Below, piece after piece: positions 9,042 through 18,449 of a DNA stretch of 64,000 nt. The stretch is taken from NCBI GenBank assembly GCA_018242765.1, contig JAFEBH010000011.1:248001-312000 (forward strand), written 5' to 3'. The notes under the pieces are model-generated. The model was not told the DNA's origin. It saw only the letters and a list, made by a program, of their open reading frames with translations, and ran no database searches. The position numbers and the translations under genes were made by a program. Origin of the DNA: Nitrospira sp. (GTDB taxonomy: Bacteria; Nitrospirota; Nitrospiria; Nitrospirales; Nitrospiraceae). Position 1 is the stretch's first letter. Each line of letters opens with the position of its first letter.

Positions 9042-10259
9042 TCACTCGCTCATCTTCATGCCCGGCATTCCGCCCATGCCCTCGATGACCGATTTCAGAC
9101 GGCTTTCGCTGTCGATCAGGAAGTTGGCCGAGGTGACGATGTGCTCGCCTTCGTTCAGGCCCGTCAGCACTTCAGACCACTCGCCGGTCTTCACTCCGGT
9201 TTTGATCAGGCGCGGCTCGAGCTTCCCGCCGCCCAGATGGAGAAAGACGACTTGCTTTTGGCCGGATTCGATGACGGCTTCTTGCGGGATCGCCAGACGA
9301 GTGCCCAAATTCACCCGCAACTCCACGTTGGCATACATGTCCGGTTTGAGTTTCTCCTTCGGATTGGCTAATTCGAACCGCACCTTGGCCGTGCGGGTCT
9401 TCGGGTCCAATGTCGGATAAATGAAACCCAACTGTCCGGTCAGGACCGTGCTCGGATCATAGGAGAGAGTGACGGCGGCTTTTTGCCCGGCCTTCACGAA
9501 GGAGAGTTCGTATTCATAGATGTCCGCGAGGATCCAGATGCGGGACAGATCGACGATGGTGTACAGTTCTTGGCCCGGTTCAACATGGGTGCCTTGCACG
9601 ACTTCCTTACGAATGACGGTCCCGGCAATCGGTGAATGAATCGGTAAGGTCTTCCTCACCTGCTTCGTCCGTTCCAAGTCGCGGATGTGTTCCTCGGAAA
9701 TATCCCAGAGGTGCAAGCGATGCCGCGTGGCTTCCAGCAGTTCTTGGGAGCTGCCGGCCACTTCCGGGAATTCGCTCTCGCCGAGCTGCTTCCGGCTTTG
9801 AAGCGCCAGTAAATATTCTTCCTGGGTTGCGACTAAATCGGGGCTGTAGATCGTAAACAGCCTCTGTCCCTTCTTCACATGGTCCCCGAGCGCGCTGACG
9901 AACAGCTCCTCGATCCACCCGTGAAACTTGATGGTGACCTTGGCAAGCCGGCGCTCATCCACGGCCACGCGTCCCACGGTTCGGATCGTTTTCTCTAAGG
10001 GACGGCGGGTTACTTGCCCGTACTTCACGCCGATCGTTTGCAGCCGTTCCGGCGGAATGGTGATCGTACCAGCTTCGGGCGTGAGGCGTGAGGCGTCAGG
10101 GGTACGGGACTGTTCCATCCCCGGCATGTCCATCCCAGCCATCTCGTCTTGTTTGGATTCCGCCGGTAGGAGCATCGCGGGGTGTGATATCGGCCATGCC
10201 AAACCGACTATCGTGAGGATCAGGAGTGAACCCTTTCCGATATGCCGACGGCGACTCAT
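9042..10259 (-). CDS. cusB: Efflux RND periplasmic adaptor, CusB type
   Basis: A 405-residue membrane-fusion protein linking CusA to the outer-membrane channel. A signal or anchor segment is followed by a methionine-rich stretch (DEMAGMDMPGMEQ) and, at the very C-terminus, another (GMGGMPGMKM). Both could bind Cu(I), as the N-terminal methionines of CusB do. The centre holds the paired lipoyl/barrel-sandwich halves (GRVAVDERRLAKV, then HSPIAGTVIRKEV) flanking a coiled-coil hairpin, then a beta-barrel with RTAKVRFEL. Its start overlaps the end of the channel gene by four bases, so translation is coupled. The DNA near 10079-10098 contains a short GTGAGGC repeat inside the linker that follows the methionine-rich segment. 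Confidence 0.93.
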   Translation of the reverse strand: MSRRRHIGKGSLLILTIVGLAWPISHPAMLLPAESKQDEMAGMDMPGMEQSRTPDASRLTPEAGTITIPPERLQTIGVKYGQVTRRPLEKTIRTVGRVAVDERRLAKVTIKFHGWIEELFVSALGDHVKKGQRLFTIYSPDLVATQEEYLLALQSRKQLGESEFPEVAGSSQELLEATRHRLHLWDISEEHIRDLERTKQVRKTLPIHSPIAGTVIRKEVVQGTHVEPGQELYTIVDLSRIWILADIYEYELSFVKAGQKAAVTLSYDPSTVLTGQLGFIYPTLDPKTRTAKVRFELANPKEKLKPDMYANVELRVNLGTRLAIPQEAVIESGQKQVVFLHLGGGKLEPRLIKTGVKTGEWSEVLTGLNEGEHIVTSANFLIDSESRLKSVIEGMGGMPGMKMSE

Positions 10260-11560
10260 GATTTCGGTTTCCTTTCCGATCCATCCAACGGTCCGCCGGT
10301 GACGGCTTCAAGGCGGGCCAGCGCTTTTTCGTGATTGACCATCTCGCTGTGCAATTCGAGCTGGCTGTCCTGCAACGTCAAGAGACTGTTGAGCAGCGTG
10401 AGAAAGTCCACTTTGCCCACGGCATAGCCCGCTTGAGCCGCCTGCAAGCCCAGCGTGGCCTGGGGAATAATGGCATCGCGCAGAATCGTGATCAGCCGTT
10501 CAGCTCGCTGCGCTTGGACGAAGCCGTCCTTGACTTGAAACAACAGATCCTGTCTGGCGGCGGCAAAGTCTTCGCGGGCACTTTCGAGATTCGCGACGGC
10601 CTCGCGCACGCCTTGCTTCTGTTTCGTTCCATAAAACAGGGGGATCTTGATGCCCACCATGATCTGATACCCGTTGTCATTGATCTTGTCGTTGCGGATA
10701 CCGAGCGCCGTCACGTCAAAATCAGGGTAGAACTGTCGCCTCGCCAGCGAGACAGCCTGTTCAGAACGATCAATGCCTTTTGCCGTCGCGAGCAGGGCAG
10801 GTGAGAATTCATTCGCCCGCCTGTTGAGTTCTTGGAGCGGGAGTGTCAGCAGGGTACTGTGTACTTCTTCCGGAGTGCCCAGAGGGCCGTCCGGTGGACG
10901 ATTCAGGAGCCGATTGATCGCTGCATGAAGGCTCTCCTTCTGCTGATCGAGGACGGCCAGCCGATCCAGGACGCGTGAAATTTCGACCTGGGCTCGGAAC
11001 ACATCCTGTTGGGCGGCTTGTCCTACGCTGTATCGAGCCTTCGCCGTCTTCTCAAATTGCGTCAGCAGCGCCTTGTTTCTTTCCACGATATCGATGCTTT
11101 TATGGATGAAGTGCAGGTCGTAATAGACTTGCTTGAGCGCGGCAACGAGCCTCAGGCGGGTCGCGTTGTATTCCTGCTCCAACCGTTCGGCGTCACGTTG
11201 CGCCACTTCACCCTTCAGCTTGAGTTTGCCTGGGAAAGGGATCTCTTGACCGACCCCATACATCACTCCTTCCACCACGGGAGGTACCATCGGCATGCGT
11301 TGATAGCCGAGTTGGAGACGAGGATCCGGTAAGGTCTGTACTTGCGGCACGACCGCCTGGCCTGCTTCCCAGCGCTCTTGCGCCGCCTTGAGCTCCGGAC
11401 TGTGGGCAGCTAGCTCCTCGATAAGGACAGAGAGGGAGAGTTGGCTTTCGTCTGCCAGAGCGGAGCCCGTGGCGCTCAGCAGAAGGGAAGCAAGGCTCAA
11501 AAACGAAGCAGTCAGGATACGGCGCAGCCTTTCAGAAAATTGGCGGAATGATGGGTTCAC
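10256..11560 (-). CDS. cusC: TolC-family outer membrane efflux channel, CusC type
   Basis: A 434-residue outer-membrane factor and the first gene of the cusCBA set. The N-terminus has a signal peptide (SLASLLLSATGSALA). The rest shows the two-fold repeated TolC plan of long helices with conserved phrases such as LDPRLQLGYQ-like DPRLQLGYQRMP, KQVYYDLHFI and the second-half FYPDFDV. Helix-rich segments QAQRAERLITILRDAI and LLNSLLTLQDSQLEL close each half. It forms the trimeric tunnel for the pump. No lipobox cysteine is obvious, so it may not be lipid-anchored like E. coli CusC. A strong hairpin lies just upstream of its start (11595-11629). Confidence 0.92.
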   Translation of the reverse strand: MNPSFRQFSERLRRILTASFLSLASLLLSATGSALADESQLSLSVLIEELAAHSPELKAAQERWEAGQAVVPQVQTLPDPRLQLGYQRMPMVPPVVEGVMYGVGQEIPFPGKLKLKGEVAQRDAERLEQEYNATRLRLVAALKQVYYDLHFIHKSIDIVERNKALLTQFEKTAKARYSVGQAAQQDVFRAQVEISRVLDRLAVLDQQKESLHAAINRLLNRPPDGPLGTPEEVHSTLLTLPLQELNRRANEFSPALLATAKGIDRSEQAVSLARRQFYPDFDVTALGIRNDKINDNGYQIMVGIKIPLFYGTKQKQGVREAVANLESAREDFAAARQDLLFQVKDGFVQAQRAERLITILRDAIIPQATLGLQAAQAGYAVGKVDFLTLLNSLLTLQDSQLELHSEMVNHEKALARLEAVTGGPLDGSERKPKS

Positions 11561-11594
11561 GATGACACCTCCAGATGATGTCGAATGAATGGAT

Positions 11595-11629
11595 CACTGC
11601 CGCCTCCGCACACATGCGGAGTGGCAGTG
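11595..11629. promoter_or_regulatory. Strong hairpin between small secreted protein gene and cusC
   Basis: Two nested perfect arms, CACTGCC/GGCAGTG and CTCCGCA/TGCGGAG, are separated by a four-base loop (CACA) and small bulges. The structure lies between the end of the 11650-12012 gene and the cusC start on the minus strand. Neither side shows a T-run, so it is more likely an attenuator or mRNA-processing stem than a simple terminator; a regulatory role is inference. Confidence 0.6.
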
Positions 11630-11649
11630 AACGAACTGGAGGCGTAAAA

Positions 11650-12012
11650 TTAAATTCGACGAACCGACGAGGAGGCTATGGAGATGGGGACAATGGAAGA
11701 AGCACTGCTCCAAGACCACGGCCTCGAGATGGAGACAGCGATGACAACTGCTGTAGAGCCGATCGATACCAGTGTCTGGTCCGGGTCGCTGGTTGCCGCA
11801 TGTTTGAGTTGTCGTGCCGGCGACGAGCTAGCGGATGGTGGACACATGATCGTGCCGTCCATCGGGCAGGTCATGTGACTCATCTCTTCAGCCAGCTTCG
11901 CGACGTCGTCCGCCAGCGTCAGATCCGGCACCGCACACATGGTTCCGATGACCTGGCAGAACGCAAAGAACAGCAGGAGAGCTATTCCACGCACTCTAGT
12001 CTGGTGCATCAT
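11650..12012 (-). CDS. Small secreted or membrane protein upstream of cusCBA, unknown function
   Basis: 120 residues from the ATG at 12012; the frame is open further upstream but the preceding codons look non-coding. An N-terminal hydrophobic segment (RGIALLLFFAFCQVIGTMC) suggests export. It is followed by a short motif rich in Met, Cys and His (EEMSHMTCPMDGTIMCPP) that could bind soft metals such as copper, which fits its place directly upstream of the copper efflux genes. A second hydrophobic stretch (TLVSIGSTAVVIAVSI) occurs towards the C-terminus, which is serine-rich. No family recognised. Metal sensing or periplasmic metal binding is inference from motif and context. Confidence 0.6.
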   Translation of the reverse strand: MMHQTRVRGIALLLFFAFCQVIGTMCAVPDLTLADDVAKLAEEMSHMTCPMDGTIMCPPSASSSPARQLKHAATSDPDQTLVSIGSTAVVIAVSISRPWSWSSASSIVPISIASSSVRRI

Positions 12013-12208
12013 AACAAGTGCTCGCTGGCGTTGACTTTGTCGTATCCGTGGGGCGTTAGTCAAGCTCTTTGATCTCACTACAACAGAAAGCATTTACCAT
12101 ACCAAATAAACAGTACTGCAAATTCAGTGATATACGTAATCCTTCACATCTTGTGGGAGCATGTAACGACCGGTGTCGCTCTTCTTCCGATTACAGCACA
12201 ATTGGAGG

Positions 12209-13420
12209 TCAGGGAGTGCTCACGGTTCGAGCAACCGTTGGACGCACAGTCAGGCCGAATATCGCCAGCCCACAGAAAACCGCGCCGGCGTAGAAGGTGA
12301 CCGACGCCCCCAGTCGATCCCACAGAAGCCCCGCCAGAATGCTGGCGACGAGCATAGCAAGTCCGCTCGCGAGGTTGAACAATCCGTATGCAGTTCCACG
12401 CAGATCAACCGGAGCTGTGTCGGCGATCATCGTGGAGAGTAAGCCCTGTGTGATACCCATGTGCAGGCCCCACAGGCATACACCCAGCAGAACGACACCC
12501 CAATGATCGGGCATGGCCAACACCAGGTCAGCCCCGATCAAGACGATCAGCCCAAGCACGAGCAATTTCTTGTGGCACATGCGGTCAGCAAGTTTGCCGA
12601 ATGGGTAGGCCGCGCCGGCATAGATGATATTCATCGCGACCATGATGAGCGGGGTCAATGCGAGGGGGATACCTACCTGGTGGGCACGAAGTACAAGAAA
12701 GGCTTCACTGAATCGGGCAAGGGTGAAGACGGTTCCAATCCCAACCACCCACCAATAGGCAGCTCCTAAGCGGGATAGATTCTCCCATCGGATTGGATTC
12801 ACGCGGTTGTGATCCTGTTGAGTTGTGGGCTCCTGAACACCGTAGAGCAAGAGCGCGACCGACAAGAGACCGGGAAGTATTGCAACCCAGAAGACCGCCC
12901 GAAAGTCATCAATCCAGAGCACCATCAACCCGGCGGCCAATAGTGGGCCAAGGAAGGCTCCGACCGTGTCCAGCGCTTGTCGCAGACCAAAGGCCGCACC
13001 GCGAAGATGAAGAGGCGTAATATCGGTGAGCAACGCGTCTCGTGGCGCGCCACGGACACCCTTACCGATCCGGTCTAGGAGACGGGCTGTCAGGACGAGG
13101 TCAAGGCTGGAGGCCAGGGCAAACAGCGGCTTCGTCATGGCTCCTAAGGCATAGCCAAAGACGGCCAGTACCTTTCTTTTTCCGAGATAGTCACTGAGGG
13201 TGCCGGAAAAGACTTTCACGATCAGCGCCAGGGACTCGGCCGAGCCTTCGACGATGCCCACGGCGGTGGCACTTGTCCCGAGGACTGTGACCATGAACAG
13301 AGGGAGCAGGCTATGGATCATCTCTGACGAGACGTCCATCAAGAGACTGACGAATCCGAGGACCCAGATTTCAGTCGGGAGGTGTTGGTTGGTTCGGTCC
13401 GGCGACAGAGGAGGAGGCAT
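12209..13420 (-). CDS. Major facilitator superfamily transporter
   Basis: About 403 residues from the ATG at 13420, chosen because AGGAG lies six bases upstream; an in-frame ATG at 13477 lacks such a site. Twelve hydrophobic segments are visible. The MFS loop motif appears as GTLSDYLGKRKVLAVFGY after the second helix, and an RIGKGVRGAPRDAL segment, typical of one MFS drug/metabolite subgroup, follows the fourth. The second half repeats the pattern with FGKLADRMCHKKLL. Substrate unknown. It is on the same strand as the cus genes but 196 bases upstream of the next one, so it may be independent. A divergent promoter region of about 100 bases separates it from the gene at 13527. Confidence 0.88.
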   Translation of the reverse strand: MPPPLSPDRTNQHLPTEIWVLGFVSLLMDVSSEMIHSLLPLFMVTVLGTSATAVGIVEGSAESLALIVKVFSGTLSDYLGKRKVLAVFGYALGAMTKPLFALASSLDLVLTARLLDRIGKGVRGAPRDALLTDITPLHLRGAAFGLRQALDTVGAFLGPLLAAGLMVLWIDDFRAVFWVAILPGLLSVALLLYGVQEPTTQQDHNRVNPIRWENLSRLGAAYWWVVGIGTVFTLARFSEAFLVLRAHQVGIPLALTPLIMVAMNIIYAGAAYPFGKLADRMCHKKLLVLGLIVLIGADLVLAMPDHWGVVLLGVCLWGLHMGITQGLLSTMIADTAPVDLRGTAYGLFNLASGLAMLVASILAGLLWDRLGASVTFYAGAVFCGLAIFGLTVRPTVARTVSTP

Positions 13421-13526
13421 GCGGTTTCTCCTAAAAGGGTAGCTGGAGACATTACCTCGAATGTGTCGGACAAGCAAAAGCTCCTCAATTGATGGTCACG
13501 GACAACTGTGCTAGCCTTAATAGAGA

Positions 13527-13988
13527 ATGAAATCGAATAGTCCATTACTCAGTGGTTTTCGCAAAGCCGTCCTGATCTGGGTGTCCCTGTGGATGCTGGT
13601 GGTTCCCTTGTTCCATGTGCATCCAGACGCCGACCATCTTCATGGACAAGCTGGTCATCTCCATGGCGGCACAGTGCATACGGTCATGTCGCCAGATCTC
13701 GAGTGCGAGACCGAGAGGCATTCATCGTTTGCAACCGATTCGCACGATGCCGGCGAGGCTGTGGCCGGATTGGGTCATCGGCATATCGAGATCGATTTCT
13801 CACTGCTGACTGATTCAGATCGTAAGTCGTTCAATCCTTTCTTGAGCCAGACCCATACTCTCGTGTCTGCCGTGACATTGACTCTTGAGCCCGGCGTTTT
13901 GCAAGAGTCAGAGGCCGTCGCTCTGTTTTCTCCTGCACAGTTACTTCACGATCATTCCTTCCGTGGTCCGCCTCCTCTTTCCGTGTAG
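13527..13988 (+). CDS. Histidine-rich exported protein leading a metal-efflux operon
   Basis: 153 residues. One N-terminal hydrophobic segment (VLIWVSLWMLVVPLFHV) is followed at once by a histidine-rich stretch (HPDADHLHGQAGHLHGG). More histidines occur at GLGHRHIEID and LLHDHSF, and the protein ends in RGPPPLSV. This layout suggests a small membrane-anchored periplasmic protein that could bind divalent metal ions; binding is inferred from composition. It precedes the adaptor and pump genes at 14069-18396 by about 80 bases and is probably the first gene of that operon. It occupies the place where an outer-membrane channel gene (czcC) is often found. Similar short His-bearing proteins ending in an RxPP motif are known as DUF2946; membership is not certain. 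Confidence 0.7.
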   Translation: MKSNSPLLSGFRKAVLIWVSLWMLVVPLFHVHPDADHLHGQAGHLHGGTVHTVMSPDLECETERHSSFATDSHDAGEAVAGLGHRHIEIDFSLLTDSDRKSFNPFLSQTHTLVSAVTLTLEPGVLQESEAVALFSPAQLLHDHSFRGPPPLSV

Positions 13989-14068
13989 CGCTCCGGTCCG
14001 TTCATATTACCTTGCGATAGTTTCGAGCGCCCCTTGGACAACACGTCATCGGCGACAGGAGAATGGTT

Positions 14069-15289
14069 ATGATCTCTTCCTGGAAGTCTCTCACACCAGG
14101 ATATACAGCACGTCTCGTCGTATCTTTTGCGGCGGTTCTCTCGGCTGTGTCCTGTCAACCATCACAAGATGAGGCACAGAAACGACCTCCTCACGCAACA
14201 CAGTCAGCAGCTCAAGCCGGTATGATCGAGTTGCCGGATGGGAGTTCAATGCTCTCACAGATTCAGACGGAGCGGGTGGGGTACCGTTCCATGCGAATGT
14301 CGCTGAAGGCGCAGGGAGGAAAGATTTTGCCCAATGAGAACCGGCTGGCCCATCTGGGCCCACGAGTGCCGGGGCGCATCGTGGCTGTCTATGCCAATCT
14401 TGGCGATCGAGTGGAATCTAGTCAGCGGCTACTGTTGCTCGATAGTCCGGCGTTTGGTGAGGCTCAGCTGGAGTATCGCAAGAGACGCACGGCCATGAGG
14501 GTGTCGGAAAAGGCTTTTGAACGGGCCAAGGCGCTTTCCGCCGAAGGTGCGATCGGGATCAGCGAATATCAGCGTCGTGAAGCCGAGTATGAAAATGCCA
14601 AGGCCGAACTCTACGAAGCGGAAGAGAAGCTCCATCTACTCGGGATGGCGGAACGGGAAATTCAGCGGCTGTCTACCGAACAGTTGCCGCATGCCGAGGT
14701 GGCCCAGGTGTTTTTGCGAGCTCCCTTTTCCGGAGAAATCATCGAGAGGAATGCGACGGTCGGCGAAGTCGTTGACTCAAGTAAGACGCTCTTCACCGTG
14801 GCGGATCTCTCCACTGTATGGGTCAGGGCGGACTTTCCGGAACAGCAAATCGGGATGCTGAAAACAGGCCTGGTCGTGGAGGTGCGGGTCTCGGCCTATC
14901 CGGAGACGGTATTTCAGGGCACCATTACCTATATCGGTGCCATGATCGATCCGGCCACCAGGACGATTACGGCCCGATCGCAGATTCCCAACTCAGATCG
15001 ACGGTTACGCCCAGAAATGTTCGCCGAGGTGACGGTACGGACTCAGGAACAATCGCTCTTGGCCGTACCGCGTGCCGCCCTGCAGCAGGTCGGCAACCGC
15101 ACCATGGTATTCGTCACACGAGGCTTGCGACGGTTTGAATGGCTCGAAGTAACAACCGGGGAGTCGTCGAACGAATACGTCCAGATCAAGGCCGGGTTGA
15201 AGGAAGGCGAAGAGATCGTCACGGAAGGTAGTTACGCACTGAAGTCCGAAGCGCTTCGCGGGCAGATGTCGATGGGAGGTCCGCTGTGA
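14069..15289 (+). CDS. Efflux RND periplasmic adaptor, CzcB-like lipoprotein
   Basis: About 406 residues. An ATG at 14063 sits against the ribosome binding site, so the ATG at 14069, seven bases from AGGAG, is the better start. A signal peptide ends in a lipobox-like LSAVSC. The core has the adaptor plan: barrel-sandwich half (HLGPRVPGRIVAVYANLGD), long coiled coil (about residues 130-190), second half (LRAPFSGEIIERNATVGE) and beta-barrel (MIDPATRTITARSQI). It would couple the CzcA-like pump, whose GTG start overlaps its stop codon by four bases. No methionine- or histidine-rich ends are present, unlike the CusB protein at 9042-10259. Confidence 0.9.
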   Translation: MISSWKSLTPGYTARLVVSFAAVLSAVSCQPSQDEAQKRPPHATQSAAQAGMIELPDGSSMLSQIQTERVGYRSMRMSLKAQGGKILPNENRLAHLGPRVPGRIVAVYANLGDRVESSQRLLLLDSPAFGEAQLEYRKRRTAMRVSEKAFERAKALSAEGAIGISEYQRREAEYENAKAELYEAEEKLHLLGMAEREIQRLSTEQLPHAEVAQVFLRAPFSGEIIERNATVGEVVDSSKTLFTVADLSTVWVRADFPEQQIGMLKTGLVVEVRVSAYPETVFQGTITYIGAMIDPATRTITARSQIPNSDRRLRPEMFAEVTVRTQEQSLLAVPRAALQQVGNRTMVFVTRGLRRFEWLEVTTGESSNEYVQIKAGLKEGEEIVTEGSYALKSEALRGQMSMGGPL

Positions 15290-18200
15290 TCGAATGGCTG
15301 ATCCGCACATCGCTGGAGCAGCGGGTCATCGTGCTGCTGGTGACGCTCGGACTGAGTATCGGCGGAGTGGTCGCGTTCCGTTATGTGCCGATCGATGCCT
15401 TCCCAGATGTGACGCCGGTTCAAGTTCAAGTGATTACTCGTGCGCCTGCTCTGGCGCCTCCGGAAATTGAGCGTCTCGTGACGTTTCCGCTTGAGATTGA
15501 GTTGATCAACTTGCCTGGAAAAACGGAACTACGATCGGTCTCGCGGTTCGGGATTTCAGTGATTACCGTGGTATTTGAGGATACGGTCGATAACTATTTC
15601 GCACGGCAGCTGGTTTTAGAGCGGCTGGTTCAGGTCCGCTCACAGTTGCCGTCGGGGGCCGAGCCGGTCCTCGGGCCTGTGAGCACGGGACTCAGCGAGG
15701 TCTTCATGTATCTTGTGGACGGTCCATCACAAAGTCTTCATGAGCTCCGGACGCTCCATGATTGGGTGATTCGTCCGATGCTGCGGGCCGTACCAGGGCT
15801 GGCGGATGTCGATACCTTGGGGGGATTGTCGAAGCAGTACCATGTGCTTGTAGACCCCAATCGATTGACCAGCTTGGGTCTCACCCTGCGGCAAGTTCAA
15901 TCGGCAGTGACGGAGAATAATCAGAATGCCGGCGGCAGTTACATCGAACGAGGCGGCGATAAGTTGGTGATCTATGGCCAGGGTTTGGCCCGTTCCGCCG
16001 AAGATTTGGCCCGCATTGTCGTGACGGCACGTCAAGGAACACCGATCTATCTACGGGATGTGGCGGAGGTGCGGCAGGGGCATGCCGTTCGATTGGGAGG
16101 CGTCACACGGGATGGAACCGGCGAAGTCATGGAAGGCATTGCCGTCATGCTCCGTGGTGGGAACAGCCGACAGATTGTTTCCGCCGTGAAGGAGAAAGTG
16201 GGCGTGATTAATCGGCTGTTGCCGGATGGCGTCACAATCACGGCGTTCTATGACCGGATTGAACTCGTGACCAGGGCGCTTGAAACCGTTGAGCGGGCCT
16301 TGCTGGAGGGCGCCGTCGTTGTGGTTCTCGTGCTCTATCTGTTCCTGAGAAATCTACGCGGTGCCTTGGTCGTCGCCCTGACGTTACCGCTCGCCACGCT
16401 GACCACATTTTTGATCATGCAGCGGGTCGGGCTCTCGGCGAATCTCATGTCGTTGGGAGGATTGGCCATTTCTCTAGGAATGATCGTCGACGCCGCAATC
16501 GTGCAGGTGGAAAATGTCGAGCGGCATTTGAGCGAACGGTTCGAAGGCGGGACCTCCTCCACCACTGTATCGGAGCGGCTTCCTCTGGTTCTTCGTGCCG
16601 TATTGGAGGTCAGACGGCCGAGCCTGTTCGGAGAGTTGATCATCGCACTCACCTTCGTTCCCTTGCTCACGCTTCAAGGGATCGAAGGGAAGATGTTTAT
16701 CCCGCTGGCCCTGACGGTGGTGATTGTCCTCCTCAGCTCACTGGCGCTCTCAATGACGGTCATCCCGGTGTTGGCGGTCTTACTCATGAAGCCTCGATCC
16801 TCAGGGGAAGAAGGAACGGCCTTGGCGACAGGGCGGAGGCTGTATCGGCAACTTCTGGAGAGGAGCATTCGTCGGACGTCCGTGGTGGTGACGGCGGCGG
16901 CGATGGTGTTGGTCGGAGGCATCGCGCTCGTTCCTTTGATCGGACGGGAGTTCGTGCCGATCATGGACGAAGGATCGATTGTGGTGAATTTGGTGCGGCT
17001 GCCGAGCATTGGTCTCACTGAATCACTCAAGATCTCCGGACAGGTCGAACGACTGTTGTTGGAGCTCCCGGATGTGCGTTCGGTGGTGACCCGCACCGGT
17101 GCCAATGAGTTAGGGACGGATCCGATGGGAATGGAACTCAGCGACATGTATGTCTTGCTCAAGCCAGAATCCGAGTGGAAGGCACATAGCAAACATGAAA
17201 TTGAAGAGCAGGTCCGTCAGCGATTGAGGCAGGTGCCAGGCATTGCCTTCGGGTTATCGCAGCCGATCGCGATGCGTGTGGATGAGCTGGTATCTGGAGT
17301 CCGTTCACAGGTGGCGGTCAAGCTTTTCGGAGACGACCTCGACATCTTGCGGACAAAGGCAGAGGAGATCGCACGTCTGCTGCAACAGGTGAAGGGTATT
17401 TCTGATCTTCGCGTCGAGCAAGTCTCGGGGTTGTATTACTTGAAACTTGATGTCGATCGATCCAAGGTGGCACGTCATGGAATCAATGTGTCCAACATCA
17501 CGGAAGTGATCGAGGCCGTCGGTGCCGGGATTCGTGCAGGGGACGTCTTTGAAGGGCAACGGCGATTTCCGATCGTGGTGCGGTTTCCGGACGACCGACG
17601 GGGCGATATCGAGTCGATCAAGGCCCTTTGGGTGACAGCGCAGGACGGCGCTCGCATTCCTCTGCGGGAACTTGCTGATATCCAAATCGTGGAAGGTCCG
17701 GCACAGATCAGTCGGGAACAGGCCAGCCGGCGAGTGGTCATCGAGGCGAACGTGGTTGGGAGAGATCTGGTCGGTGCCGTGGAGGAGGCTCAGGGGGCCG
17801 TGGCCGGTCTGGTGCGATTGCCGCCTGGCTATTATGTCACCTGGGGAGGGCAATTCGAAAATCAGCAACGGGCGATGGCTCGCCTGGCAATCGTGGTTCC
17901 GGTGGTCATCGGCCTAATTTTTCTGCTCTTGTTCCTGACATTCGGGAATCTCAGGCAGGCGACGTTGATTCTCTTGGCAATCCCCTTTGCGATGGTCGGG
18001 GGTCTTGTCGCGTTGTTGATCGGGGGGCTCTATCTGTCAGTGCCGGCCTCCGTCGGGTTCATTGCACTGTTCGGTGTCGCGGTACTCAACGGAGTGGTGA
18101 AGATCGCCTATATCAACCAATTGCGACAGCAGGGTCAGCCTTTGGATGAGGCGGTGGTGACCGGAATGGTCTTACGGCTTCGTCCGATCTTGATGACGGC

Positions 18201-18396
18201 CCTGGTGGCGGCGCTGGGGCTGATGCCACTGTTGTTGGCAAGCGGGCCTGGATCGGAAATTCAACGACCGCTGGCGACGGTGGTGATCGGCGGATTGATT
18301 TCATCGACCCTGTTGACGTTGATTGTCTTGCCGGTGTTGTATCGGTGGATCGAGGAACGTGTCGAGAAAAAGGTTCGAGGTGCCACCCCTTCATGA
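15286..18396 (+). CDS. Heavy-metal efflux RND transporter, CzcA/CusA family
   Basis: A 1036-residue inner-membrane pump starting at GTG 15286, overlapping the adaptor stop codon (GTGA). It has the duplicated RND plan, with an N-terminal helix, DAFPDVTPVQVQV at the porter entrance, and a fourth-helix motif SLGMIVDAAIVQVENVERHL. That motif differs from the CusA-type one at 5886-9035 (Q and E in place of M and D). The sites matching the CusA copper methionines are only partly kept (GREFVPIMDEG; TDPMGMELSD). The substrate is therefore a different metal class, plausibly a divalent ion such as Co, Zn, Cd or Ni; this is inference. No channel gene is adjacent, so it may share the CusC-type channel at 10256-11560 or one elsewhere. 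Confidence 0.92.
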   Translation: MIEWLIRTSLEQRVIVLLVTLGLSIGGVVAFRYVPIDAFPDVTPVQVQVITRAPALAPPEIERLVTFPLEIELINLPGKTELRSVSRFGISVITVVFEDTVDNYFARQLVLERLVQVRSQLPSGAEPVLGPVSTGLSEVFMYLVDGPSQSLHELRTLHDWVIRPMLRAVPGLADVDTLGGLSKQYHVLVDPNRLTSLGLTLRQVQSAVTENNQNAGGSYIERGGDKLVIYGQGLARSAEDLARIVVTARQGTPIYLRDVAEVRQGHAVRLGGVTRDGTGEVMEGIAVMLRGGNSRQIVSAVKEKVGVINRLLPDGVTITAFYDRIELVTRALETVERALLEGAVVVVLVLYLFLRNLRGALVVALTLPLATLTTFLIMQRVGLSANLMSLGGLAISLGMIVDAAIVQVENVERHLSERFEGGTSSTTVSERLPLVLRAVLEVRRPSLFGELIIALTFVPLLTLQGIEGKMFIPLALTVVIVLLSSLALSMTVIPVLAVLLMKPRSSGEEGTALATGRRLYRQLLERSIRRTSVVVTAAAMVLVGGIALVPLIGREFVPIMDEGSIVVNLVRLPSIGLTESLKISGQVERLLLELPDVRSVVTRTGANELGTDPMGMELSDMYVLLKPESEWKAHSKHEIEEQVRQRLRQVPGIAFGLSQPIAMRVDELVSGVRSQVAVKLFGDDLDILRTKAEEIARLLQQVKGISDLRVEQVSGLYYLKLDVDRSKVARHGINVSNITEVIEAVGAGIRAGDVFEGQRRFPIVVRFPDDRRGDIESIKALWVTAQDGARIPLRELADIQIVEGPAQISREQASRRVVIEANVVGRDLVGAVEEAQGAVAGLVRLPPGYYVTWGGQFENQQRAMARLAIVVPVVIGLIFLLLFLTFGNLRQATLILLAIPFAMVGGLVALLIGGLYLSVPASVGFIALFGVAVLNGVVKIAYINQLRQQGQPLDEAVVTGMVLRLRPILMTALVAALGLMPLLLASGPGSEIQRPLATVVIGGLISSTLLTLIVLPVLYRWIEERVEKKVRGATPS

Positions 18397-18449
18397 TGCC
18401 CGACAGGGCTTGTTTGTGGATATAAACACTGATGGCGAAGGAGATAGCT

